NCBI GenBank assembly: GCA_002410065.1
Contig: DHQB01000020.1
Span: forward strand, 186,001 to 250,000
Direction of reading: 5' to 3'
DNA: 64,000 nt
Origin: Bacteroidales bacterium UBA5349
Lineage (GTDB): Bacteria; Bacteroidota; Bacteroidia; Bacteroidales; Tenuifilaceae
A program made the position numbers and the translations under genes. Below are positions 44,361 through 53,127 of this stretch, one piece after another (the first letter of the stretch is position 1; every line of letters starts with the position of its first letter). The notes below the pieces were generated by a model that was not told the DNA's origin, searched no databases, and saw nothing but the letters and a program-made list of their open reading frames with translations.

Positions 44361-45950
44361 TTATTGAGTTCCTCCGCCTGCCCACCAAACTCTTTGTCTG
44401 TGGGTATCTTCACCCATGCGAGCAACAGCAGCATCTACATTTTCTTTATTTAAGGTAAATTCAGAACTTGGGTACTTAAAACGGGCAACCACATCGCTGC
44501 CTGATTCGCTCCCTGAAACTGGTGTAAAGTAAACATCATCACCACCAATATTAATAGTTACCTCACCGGGTTTAACCATAGATTTAGGATAACCTGTTCT
44601 TCTATACTCAAACCATGCCTCTTGAGATTGGGTTAACAGGTGAATATACTTTTGGGTTATCACCATCTCTTTCTTCATCTCATCAGTTGTTCCAGCATCA
44701 TTAAATTTAGCCATAATTGCTGTAACATAAGCAGCTGATTGAATAGGATCTGCTTCCCATTTCTCCAAAGAAGATACAACTCCATTCTCAAACCAAGTAG
44801 CATCCCAATTGTTAACCTCGGAAGCCATAAAGCAAACTGTTGAGTAATCTAAGAAAGTTGAAGGAAAATTAGCCCTAACGAATACTGGATTCGTACTATA
44901 TATATTAAATCTTCTAGCACTTACTCCCCACCATTGTTGAGTTTGGTTATCAGTCATTCCATAAGGAACACCAAACCGTGCAGCTGATGTAGCTGGATCA
45001 TACGTGGTAAAAACCTCGTATCTTGGGTCAACTAAACCATTGAATGGATTAACAAATGTCAAATGGTCGTTACCTCTTAGTAACTCTATAAAACGATAGG
45101 TAAAAGTAAAGTCGTTACGCCCACCCACATACAAGCCATTATACCAAGGAGCCTCATTGGGAGCACCGGAAGTACTAAAGGCGCACATAGCATTATCATC
45201 ATTACTTTCCATCACACCATCGGCAATTGCATCTAGTGCCTCTGCCAGGTAAGCTGGGTCTGCATTTGAAGCTCTAAGTGCAACCCTTAAACGCAATGAG
45301 TTGGCAAACTTTATCCATTGATCAAGGTCACCCTTAAAGAATAAGTCACCTGTTGCAAAACCGCCGGTAGTGGAATTTTGCAATGCAGTTTGAGCATTGT
45401 TAAGGGTAGCAATCAACCCGTCGTATACATCCTTTTGCGAATCGTACTTGGGTTGAGGAAACTTCAATACATTTAGTGCTTCTGAATAAGGAATATCGCC
45501 AAAATAATCTGTTAGAAGTTGAAAAACCCAACATTTCATAATCTCGGCAACGGCAATTTGCATTTGATTATCACCGTACAACGCACCATAATATTCCTTT
45601 GTTAAAGGATCGGTATTCAGATCAACTATTTTCTGAAGATTGGTCATCCAGATGTAGTTGTTACGGAAAAAACCATCAGTAACGTTTACCCTAAATGAAT
45701 ATCTGTCTTCAGAGGTATAGTTACGCTGAGAGATATGCTGAGCTGCAAGCCCTGATTGACGGCCTATATACCACACGTCAAAATCATTGAAACCAAAATC
45801 GCGAATTGCTTGGCTTAATAAAGCCGGTGTTGCTGCATCGAGGGATTGATTTGGATTTGTGTTAATTTCATCAAAATCCTTCTCACAACCCGTAAGCATA
45901 ATAAACGCTAAGGCTGTGATTATAAGACTATATTTCATTAGTGCTTTCAT
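44361..45950 (-). CDS. SusD/RagB-family nutrient-binding outer-membrane lipoprotein
   Basis: A 529-residue surface lipoprotein that caps the SusC-type porin and captures the nutrient. Lipobox MLTGC with cysteine near 22. The mature start EKDFDEINTNPNQSLDAATP is typical of the SusD-like-2 branch. NTNPN and YFGDIPYSEALN near 155-166 mark the fold, and the C-terminal QSQEAWFEYRRTGYPK is the conserved end helix. It is 12 bases after susC. The substrate may be peptide or glycan; no enzyme gene nearby tells which. It is intact although the partner susC is frameshifted. Confidence 0.9.
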   Translation of the reverse strand: MKALMKYSLIITALAFIMLTGCEKDFDEINTNPNQSLDAATPALLSQAIRDFGFNDFDVWYIGRQSGLAAQHISQRNYTSEDRYSFRVNVTDGFFRNNYIWMTNLQKIVDLNTDPLTKEYYGALYGDNQMQIAVAEIMKCWVFQLLTDYFGDIPYSEALNVLKFPQPKYDSQKDVYDGLIATLNNAQTALQNSTTGGFATGDLFFKGDLDQWIKFANSLRLRVALRASNADPAYLAEALDAIADGVMESNDDNAMCAFSTSGAPNEAPWYNGLYVGGRNDFTFTYRFIELLRGNDHLTFVNPFNGLVDPRYEVFTTYDPATSAARFGVPYGMTDNQTQQWWGVSARRFNIYSTNPVFVRANFPSTFLDYSTVCFMASEVNNWDATWFENGVVSSLEKWEADPIQSAAYVTAIMAKFNDAGTTDEMKKEMVITQKYIHLLTQSQEAWFEYRRTGYPKSMVKPGEVTINIGGDDVYFTPVSGSESGSDVVARFKYPSSEFTLNKENVDAAVARMGEDTHRQRVWWAGGGTQ

Positions 45951-45962
45951 ATTTATACCAAA

Positions 45963-48900
45963 TTAAAAGTTAAAGTTTAGACCGAAGCCGAATGTCATAG
46001 TACCTGGTAAGTAACCACCCTCAATACCCTGAGCGTTACTACCAGCCATTTGCAAGTACTCAGGATCAAAGTGTTGGTTTTCTGCACCAAAAATTGCGAT
46101 GTTACGTGCAAATGCAGAAAGTTTCACTGCTTTTACCGGTCCTGTAAATTTAGCGGGTAATTCATATGCAAATCTAACTTCGCGTAGCTTTATAAAATCG
46201 GTGCTAAATATGCTCTGTCTGTCAGGCCCATCATAATGGTGCTCAGCCCAAGCTTGTCCATCAGTTCTTGTTGTATTCTTTACAGGAGTTGCACTAGGGT
46301 TACCGTCGGCATCAAGATATGTAATTACACCTGTTACAGCGTTATACGAACCATAAACTCCATTTAACAATACACCCCCGCCGTCGGCTATATCCTCCCT
46401 AATGTTATTTCCTAATTCGTTAGTTTTAGCAGATTCCTCAAGAATACCTGAGTACATACCCCACATATATGACAAGAAGTACATATTGCCACCACGTTGC
46501 ATATCAACAAGGAAACTAAACTCAAAACCTTTATAGTTAAAGGTATTGGTTAATCCAGCAGTAAATTCTGGAGTAACGTTTGCCAAAGGTTTAATTTCAG
46601 ATGGAATGTAGTCTCCGTTAGTACTAACAATTATGTTACCACTCTTATCCTTTACATAATCGGTACCATATATAATTGGATAGGATTTACCAACAAAAGC
46701 ACCACTCTGAACTTTGAAAGGACCATTACCTAGGGTTAGATAATCTAAACCAGGGGCAATCTCATCAACCTTATTTTTAATAGTTGCAATGTTTAATAAT
46801 ACATCCCAAGTAAAACTTTTTGTTGCAACAGGGGTACCCATTATAGCAACCTCAAGACCTTTATTAGTCATTTTACCTGCATTGATAACCTTTTGAGAAT
46901 ACCCTGTAGCACCAGAAACTCTAACAGGTACAATCTGATCCTTAGTTTCTTTAAAGAAGTAAGAGATATCTAATCCAAGCCTGTTCTGCAAGAAGTGTAT
47001 CTCGGTACCAATTTCCCAAGATGACGTTTTTTCAGGTTTCAAATCAGGATTATTCAATGTGCTTGAGAAGCCCATCCTAGGATTTTGTTCAAGATCCGCA
47101 TCCATAAAGGTTGGGTTGATAGAAACGTAATTCATTAACTCATAGGGTCCTGTATCATTACCAACCTGAGCAATGCCTCCGCGAAGTTTTGCAAACGATA
47201 TGATACTCTGATCCTTCAGAGGTTCCAGCTCGGTAAGTATGAAACTAACAGTTGCTGATGGATAGAAATACGAACGGTTGTTTGCAGGTAATGTAGAAGA
47301 CCAATCGTTACGACCAGTCAACTCAAGATACACCATCCTGTTGTAGTCTAAAGTAGCGTTGGCATAAACGCTGTTCACCCTCTTCCATGATAATCTGTCA
47401 TAAACAGTAGCTTTATTTAAGGAGTTAGATAGGTTATAAAGTTTTGGCTGAATTAACCCACCTATTGTTACACCACCATTTCTCCAGAACTTCCTATCCA
47501 ATCTGTTGGCACCAACTAAAGCACTAACGCCTATAAGATCGTCTGAGAATCGTTTGTTGAATGTTAAAAACATCTCTGAGTTCATCTCATTGTTGGTGTT
47601 AACGTCCTGAAAGTACTCCGACTGAGCTTGTGAACCAATAGCTAGACGCTCTTCAGCAACCATTTTGTAAAAGTCAATCCCCATTCTACCGGTAAACTTT
47701 AACCAAGGTGCAAAGTTTATATTTACCCCATAATTACCGTAAACGCGATCGCGTCGGTCACTTTGGTAGTTTTCATTGCTAGACCAGTAAGGGTTATCAG
47801 TATAAGCAACTGTTGCATCATCCCAGGCATTCCTGTTCCATGAGCGTTGAGTCCCATCCGGGTTTTTGTATTCTGATAAATCTTTATAGTCAACGCTAGT
47901 GTGAATCCACTGCCACATTTTTTGTACAGGGTTTCTATCACCGTACCCAGTTTCAGGGCGACCAGTTGCCTCATGCATCACATAGTTGGCATTAATCCAT
48001 CCATCCAGATATTTGCCAATTTTGGAACTTCCGCTTAGGTTAACTGTGTTTTTACCCATGGTACTATTTGGATAAATACCAGTTATATCCATATTAGTAA
48101 AAGATATACGAAGCGCACTATTCTTATCGCTAGCAGTAACAGCTATATTGTTCTGGTAGTTAACGCCCGTGCTAAAGAAATAGGTATAGTCATTCTCAGG
48201 ATAAACCCAAGGTTTTTCTACCATATAATTCTTAGTATCCCAAGCATCAAAAGAGTTCCATTGCAAAACCATGGTATTTTTATCATACTTAGGTCCCCAA
48301 CTTTCGTCAGTTGCAAAATCGGGGTACAGATAATCGATTCCCCCAATATTAATAGTAGAAAAATCGCCATATCCTCCACCGTATCTTTTCTGATACTTTG
48401 GATAATACTTGGCTTGCTCAAAGGTAACACTTGAGTTTACAGAAACACCAATAGTTTTCTCAGCTGATGGTGTCCCTTTTTTGGTGGTAACCATTACAAC
48501 ACCGTTAGCAGCCCTGGAGCCGTAAAGTGCAGTTGCACTTGCTCCTTTCAATACAGAAATAGACTCAACGTCATCAGGGTTAATATCCGATGCCAAGTTT
48601 CCAAGGTCATATCCACCTGCTCCGGTTGCACCGTAGGAATAGTCAGAGTTATCCAAGGGAATACCATCAACAACAAATAATGGTTGGTTGTTCTTGGTTA
48701 ATGAGGTATTTCCACGAATGTTAATCTTAGCACCACCACCCATTTGTCCAGAAGCTGTTGTTACTTGAACCCCAGCAATACGACCAGTAAGTGAGCTAAC
48801 TACGTTTTGAGTACGAACTTTTGACAGTTCTTCTCCTTTAACATCCTGAACTGCATAACCCAGAGACTTTTTCTCTCTAGAAATACCAAGAGCTGTAACT

Positions 48901-49221
48901 ACAATCTCATCTAACGAAAGCATGTCAGACACAAGTACAGCATTAATAACAGTTTTGCCGCCAATTACAATCTCTTGTGTTTTAAATCCAACGGATCTGA
49001 ACACTAAAGTGGTAGGCACTTTGAGGAGCACCTATTGAGTAACGTCCGTCCAAATCGGAGGAAACTCCAATAGTTGTACCTTTTACTTGAATGGTAACTC
49101 CAGGTAGTGGAGTTCCATCCTCGGTACTGGTAACTGTACCGGTAATTTGCACAGTTTGCGCTTGAAGGAAGCTAACTCCCACAAACACAACCGATGCAAG
49201 GAATACACATAGTTTTTTCAT
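45963..49221 (-). pseudogene. SusC/RagA-family TonB-dependent outer-membrane protein, frameshifted
   Basis: The N-terminal part starts at the ATG at 49221: a signal peptide (MKKLCVFLASVVFVG) and a carboxypeptidase-like repeat (VQITGTVTSTEDGTPLPGVT, GVSSDLDGRYSIGAP). After about 68 codons the frame must shift to a second one, which continues as TTLVFRSVGFKTQEIVIGG and then intact for about 1,010 codons: SLDEIVVTALGISREKKSLG, the plug QPLFVVDGIPLDNSDY and a full barrel ending GTMTFGFGLNFNF. One extra base near 49014-49016 explains it. The reconstructed length is about 1,085 residues. It pairs with the downstream susD gene. Recent mutation, sequencing error or programmed shift are all possible. 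Confidence 0.85.
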
Positions 49222-49456
49222 AGAACAAGTTTTAGGTTTAAAAATAGAGCTAATAAACAATTAACGAGGCTAAGGTAAATTAATTCTTGACTCAATAACA
49301 AACGATTGAAGGTTTTTTTTAAAAAAAACATTGGCTTTAGGTTTGCTATTGCTCAATAGAATTGATTTTGATTAAAATATGAACCAAAATGGAGGAAATA
49401 TTTAGTGACAAACAAACTCTAATTCCCTAGATTACAGATAATATCTTTTGCTTTTT

Positions 49457-49491
49457 AAAAAAAGGCCTGTCTCTTTTAAAAGGGACAGGCC
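49457..49491 (-). terminator. Terminator after the cyclic 2,3-DPG synthetase-like gene
   Basis: GGCCTGTC (49464-49471) pairs with GACAGGCC (49484-49491), extended by further pairs toward an AT loop. The A-run at 49457-49463 gives U's on the minus strand, 22 bases past the stop codon at 49514. Confidence 0.88.
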
Positions 49492-49513
49492 CAAGAATAT
49501 AATCTTTAGAACA

Positions 49514-50857
49514 CTATTTATTTAGTTTGTGCTTCTTTACAAAATCCTCAAGAACACCCTTAAGATCAGGTTTACCAATCTCTTCCAAATCATAGTGAAC
49601 CCTTGTTGTAGGCTTCTTAATATTGATAATGCGTGTGAGATCGATAGGTGTTCCAATGATTACAGTATCGCAATCGGTATTGTTAATGGTAGCCTCAAGG
49701 TCTTTAAGCTGCTGCTTACCATAGCCCATCGCAGGGAGAAGGTTTCCTATTCCTGGGTAAATTGCATAGGTCTCTTTAAGTTTACCCACAAGGTAAGGAC
49801 GGGCATCAACTTTTTCAGCAGCACCAAACTTGCGTGCAGCTACTGTTCCTGCCCCAATCTTCATGTTCCCATGCGTTAGGGTTGGTCCATCTTCAACAAT
49901 TAGGCAACGCTTACCTTTAATAAGTTCTGGCTTATCAACAGTAATTGGTGATGCTCCGTCAATTACTATTGCATTGGGGTTACAAATTGCAATGTTGTCG
50001 CGAACTGTTTGAATTCCCTCCGGTGATGCTGTATCCATCTTGTTAATTACAACCACATCCGCTAAACGAAGATTTACTTCCCCAGGGTAGTAACTAATCT
50101 CGTTACCTGGGCGGTGTGGATCGGCAACCGTAATGGTCAAATCAGGTTTGTAGAAAGAAAAATCGTTGTTCCCACCATCCCAAAGAATAACATCGCAACC
50201 ATCAGGATCCTTTTCGGCTTCATGAAGGATGGCCTCATAATCAACACCAGAATAAATCACATCTCCGCGCACAATATGGGGTTCGTATTCTTCCATCTCC
50301 TCTATTGTACACTTATGCTTCTTAAGATCGTCAACAACAGCGTACCGTTGCACTTTTTGGGCAACCAAATCTCCGTAGGGCATTGGGTGGCGAACTGCTA
50401 CAACCTTTAATCCATGGTCCATTAAATAATCTATAACCTTACGAGATGTTTGCGATTTGCCGCAACCTGTTCGGGTTGCAACTACAGCAATTACTGGCTT
50501 TTTACTTTTTATCATGGTCTCGTTAGGGCCAAGCAACAAAAAATTTGCACCGCAAGCATTTACTTTTGAACTAATGTGCATCACATGCTCGTACTTAACA
50601 TCGCTATAGGAGAATACACAATCGTGCACCTTATTCTCTTTAATAAGCGATTCTAGATCTGCTTCAGCAACAATAGGAATACCTTTAGGGTAGAGTTTAC
50701 CCGCAAGTTCTGTTGGGTATTTACGACCATCAATGTCGGGAATTTGTGCCGCAGTGAAAGCAACTACATTATACTGCTCATTATCGCGAAAAAATGTATT
50801 GAAGTTGTGAAAATCCCTCCCAGCAGCTCCAATGATAATAACGTTACGTTTACCCAT
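49514..50857 (-). CDS. Cyclic 2,3-diphosphoglycerate synthetase-like P-loop protein
   Basis: A 447-residue cytoplasmic protein. It starts with a Rossmann-like region (IIIGAAGRDFHNFNTFFRDN near 7-26), then a P-loop ATRTGCGKSQTSRK near 127-140, DVILWDGGNNDFSFYKPDL near 225-243, and a nucleotide-specificity motif NKMD near 275. The overall length and motifs match the archaeal cyclic 2,3-diphosphoglycerate synthetase family and its bacterial relatives, often annotated with that name. Whether the bacterial proteins make this metabolite is not established, to my knowledge. It stands alone, with a leader carrying two hairpins. Confidence 0.75.
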   Translation of the reverse strand: MGKRNVIIIGAAGRDFHNFNTFFRDNEQYNVVAFTAAQIPDIDGRKYPTELAGKLYPKGIPIVAEADLESLIKENKVHDCVFSYSDVKYEHVMHISSKVNACGANFLLLGPNETMIKSKKPVIAVVATRTGCGKSQTSRKVIDYLMDHGLKVVAVRHPMPYGDLVAQKVQRYAVVDDLKKHKCTIEEMEEYEPHIVRGDVIYSGVDYEAILHEAEKDPDGCDVILWDGGNNDFSFYKPDLTITVADPHRPGNEISYYPGEVNLRLADVVVINKMDTASPEGIQTVRDNIAICNPNAIVIDGASPITVDKPELIKGKRCLIVEDGPTLTHGNMKIGAGTVAARKFGAAEKVDARPYLVGKLKETYAIYPGIGNLLPAMGYGKQQLKDLEATINNTDCDTVIIGTPIDLTRIINIKKPTTRVHYDLEEIGKPDLKGVLEDFVKKHKLNK

Positions 50858-50918
50858 AGACTATTAAATTAATGTTAGGTTAAACAAATACAATCAGGTG
50901 TTAATAGAAAACACCTAA

Positions 50919-50926
50919 CAAATTTA
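50919..50926 (-). promoter_or_regulatory. Probable promoter -7 box of the 2,3-DPG synthetase-like gene
   Basis: The minus strand reads TAAATTTG, an exact TAnnTTTG match, about 60 bases before the start at 50857. The leader would begin near 50912 and include the first hairpin's stem. Confidence 0.45.
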
Positions 50927-51245
50927 TGTTTTTAAGCCACAGCCAGTGGCTTTAATAAATAAAAATAATACCTATAGGCCAGGTGTATAATAAAACAACT
51001 CGTATTTGCTTGTATTTTTGAATGTTACACAACATATGTTAAGAAACATATAGCGCTAATCAATGGAAGTCCTGAAGCATGTTATTCACGATCGCCTTAA
51101 AAAACACAACTATTTTCTCTCCAATTTTTATACTTTTACACCGTTAACTAATTGTGGATAGAATGAAGCATCCATATTAAGAGTATCCAATAATAATAAT
51201 TTAAGTCCTAGGGATGTTTCATGCCTGCCTAACGGCAGTTAGACG

Positions 51246-51253
51246 TACCTTTG
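51246..51253 (+). promoter_or_regulatory. Probable lptB promoter -7 box
   Basis: TACCTTTG matches TAnnTTTG exactly, ending 21 bases before the ATG at 51275. The upstream TTG at 51251 lies inside the box and cannot be the start, so the ATG at 51275 is chosen. Confidence 0.5.
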
Positions 51254-51274
51254 AAAAACAAAAAAAACAGACAT

Positions 51275-52000
51275 ATGAAACTACATACCGACAAACTGGT
51301 TAAAAAATACAGATCGAGAACTGTCGTAAAAGGTGCATCTGTTGAAGTAAACCAAGGGGAAATAGTAGGTTTATTGGGACCTAATGGTGCTGGTAAAACA
51401 ACAACCTTTTACATGATGGTAGGCTTAATAACGCCTAATTCAGGGAGAATATTTTTAGATAATGAGGATATCACAAAGGAGCCCGTTTACAGAAGAGCTC
51501 AGCGAGGAATTGGTTATCTTGCCCAAGAGGCTTCAGTTTTTAGAAAGCTGAGCGTTGAGGATAACCTTAAGGCAGTGCTTGAAATGACCAAATTCAGCAA
51601 AGAGTATCAAAAAGAAAAGGTTGAATCATTGATAAGCGAGTTTGGGCTTCAGAGAATACGAAAAAGTCTAGGGATCCAGCTAAGTGGCGGCGAACGACGC
51701 AGAACTGAGATAGCAAGAGCACTAGCCCTCGAACCAAAGTTCATCCTTCTCGATGAGCCTTTTGCTGGAGTAGACCCCATTGCTGTTGAAGATATTCAAT
51801 CAATAGTTGCCAAACTTAAGGAGAAAAACATTGGAATACTCATAACCGACCATAACGTTCACGAAACCCTTAGTATTACGGACAGGGCTTATCTCCTATT
51901 TGAGGGTGATATTCTAAAGGCAGGAACGGCTGAAGAACTTGCAGAGGATCCAGAGGTTAGAAAAGTTTATCTTGGCCAAAACTTTGAACTCCGCAGATAG
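51275..52000 (+). CDS. lptB: LPS export ABC transporter ATPase
   Basis: The cytoplasmic ATPase that powers LPS transport with LptF/LptG and LptC. About 241 residues from ATG 51275. Seen: Walker [18 protein letters not shown] near 32-48, the Q-loop [15 protein letters not shown] near 83-97, signature [15 protein letters not shown] near 136-150, and Walker [17 protein letters not shown] near 156-171 with the switch histidine in [11 protein letters not shown]. The [12 protein letters not shown] motif and the length are specific to LptB. It converges on kdsD. Confidence 0.92.
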   Translation: MKLHTDKLVKKYRSRTVVKGASVEVNQGEIVGLLGPNGAGKTTTFYMMVGLITPNSGRIFLDNEDITKEPVYRRAQRGIGYLAQEASVFRKLSVEDNLKAVLEMTKFSKEYQKEKVESLISEFGLQRIRKSLGIQLSGGERRRTEIARALALEPKFILLDEPFAGVDPIAVEDIQSIVAKLKEKNIGILITDHNVHETLSITDRAYLLFEGDILKAGTAEELAEDPEVRKVYLGQNFELRR

Positions 52001-52021
52001 GGTTATACCAAAAAGTTCCCC

Positions 52022-52984
52022 TTATACAATACCTTCCCTGAGTAAATCGTGCAGGTGAATCATGCCAACATATTTCCCTTCTTTAGTTACAAGCAATTGG
52101 GTTATTTTATTGTTCTCCATTAGGTTAAATGCATTAATGGCCATTTCATCATAATCTATTGCTTTGGGGGATACTGACATGATCATCTCGGCTGTAAAAT
52201 TGGTTGTATCGGTATTCTTCTGCAACATACGCCTTAAATCACCATCGGTGACAATTCCTGCAATTTGGCCCTTATCGTTAACTACAGCTGTGGCGCCCAA
52301 TCGCTTCGACGAGATTTCTATTATAACGTTTTGAAGTGATTCATTAAGGTTGACCCTTGGCAAGAGCTGCTCGTCAAAAATATCGGACACCCTCATATAC
52401 AGTTTTTTTCCTAGCGACCCACCTGGGTGAAATCGTGCAAAATCTGCAGGGGTAAAACCTCGTAACTTGAGCAAGCAAACTGCAAGTGCATCGCCAATAA
52501 CCAATTGCGCTGTTGTGCTTGAGGTTGGCGCTAAATTATTTGGGCAAGCCTCGGCCTCAACGGTTGCTTTTAAAACAAAATCGGCCTTTTGTCCTAAGTA
52601 GCTATTGACGTTTGAAACCAAGCCCAAGAGCTTGTTTCCCAAATTTTTGATTAACGGAACCAGCACCTTAATCTCTGGGGTATTACCACTTTTCGAAAGG
52701 CAAAGAATTACATCATCGTGCTGAATGATCCCTAAATCACCATGAATAGCGTCGGCAGCATGCATAAAAATTGCTGGTGTGCCCGTTGAATTGAAAGTTG
52801 CAACAATTTTTTCAGCAATAATTGCGCTTTTTCCTATCCCTGTTACAATAACCCTTCCTTTCGATTCAAATATTAATTTCACTGATTGTTCAAAGTCAGC
52901 ATCAATATAGTTTACCAAATTCCCAATTGCCTTGGACTCTGTTTCTATGGTCTGCTTGGCAAGATGATTTATATCAATTTGCAT
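52022..52984 (-). CDS. kdsD: Arabinose-5-phosphate isomerase (KpsF/GutQ family)
   Basis: Converts ribulose-5-phosphate to arabinose-5-phosphate, the first step to Kdo of LPS. A 320-residue protein. The SIS domain (about 35-165) has VIVTGIGKSAIIAEKIVATF near 45-64, HAADAIHGDLGIIQHDDVIL near 75-94, and CLSKSGNTPEIK near 95-106. PTSSTTAQLVIGDALAVCLL follows, and two CBS domains fill about 205-320. It faces lptB, which uses its end product. Family assignment is firm; the gene name follows the usual role. Confidence 0.9.
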   Translation of the reverse strand: MQIDINHLAKQTIETESKAIGNLVNYIDADFEQSVKLIFESKGRVIVTGIGKSAIIAEKIVATFNSTGTPAIFMHAADAIHGDLGIIQHDDVILCLSKSGNTPEIKVLVPLIKNLGNKLLGLVSNVNSYLGQKADFVLKATVEAEACPNNLAPTSSTTAQLVIGDALAVCLLKLRGFTPADFARFHPGGSLGKKLYMRVSDIFDEQLLPRVNLNESLQNVIIEISSKRLGATAVVNDKGQIAGIVTDGDLRRMLQKNTDTTNFTAEMIMSVSPKAIDYDEMAINAFNLMENNKITQLLVTKEGKYVGMIHLHDLLREGIV

Positions 52985-53127
52985 TACATTAAGATTTTTT
53001 ATTTATAATTTTATAAATTGTTAACAATGAAATTGTGAAAAGATCTAAAGTTTTCGTTAACTTTAAGATTACAAAAGTAGTTGATTTTTTTATTTGATTT
53101 GAAAAAGGATTAGTTTGAAATATTACG

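Larger units (their letters stand above)
50858..51274. other. 417-base divergent gap with hairpins and promoter boxes
   Basis: Two small hairpins lie near the minus-strand gene: AGGTGTT/AACACCT (50896-50916) and AAGCCAC/GTGGCTT (50934-50952). The palindrome AACATATGTT is at 51031-51040. CTGCCTAACGGCAG is a hairpin at about 51223-51236, just before the lptB promoter box. No gene or tRNA-like fold recognised. Confidence 0.55.

Noticed and set aside
49313..49328. T8A8 palindromic tract upstream of susC as a phase-variation switch
   Set aside because: It lies about 90 bases before the start with no promoter boxes at a suitable distance, and a tract of 8 is common in AT-rich gaps.
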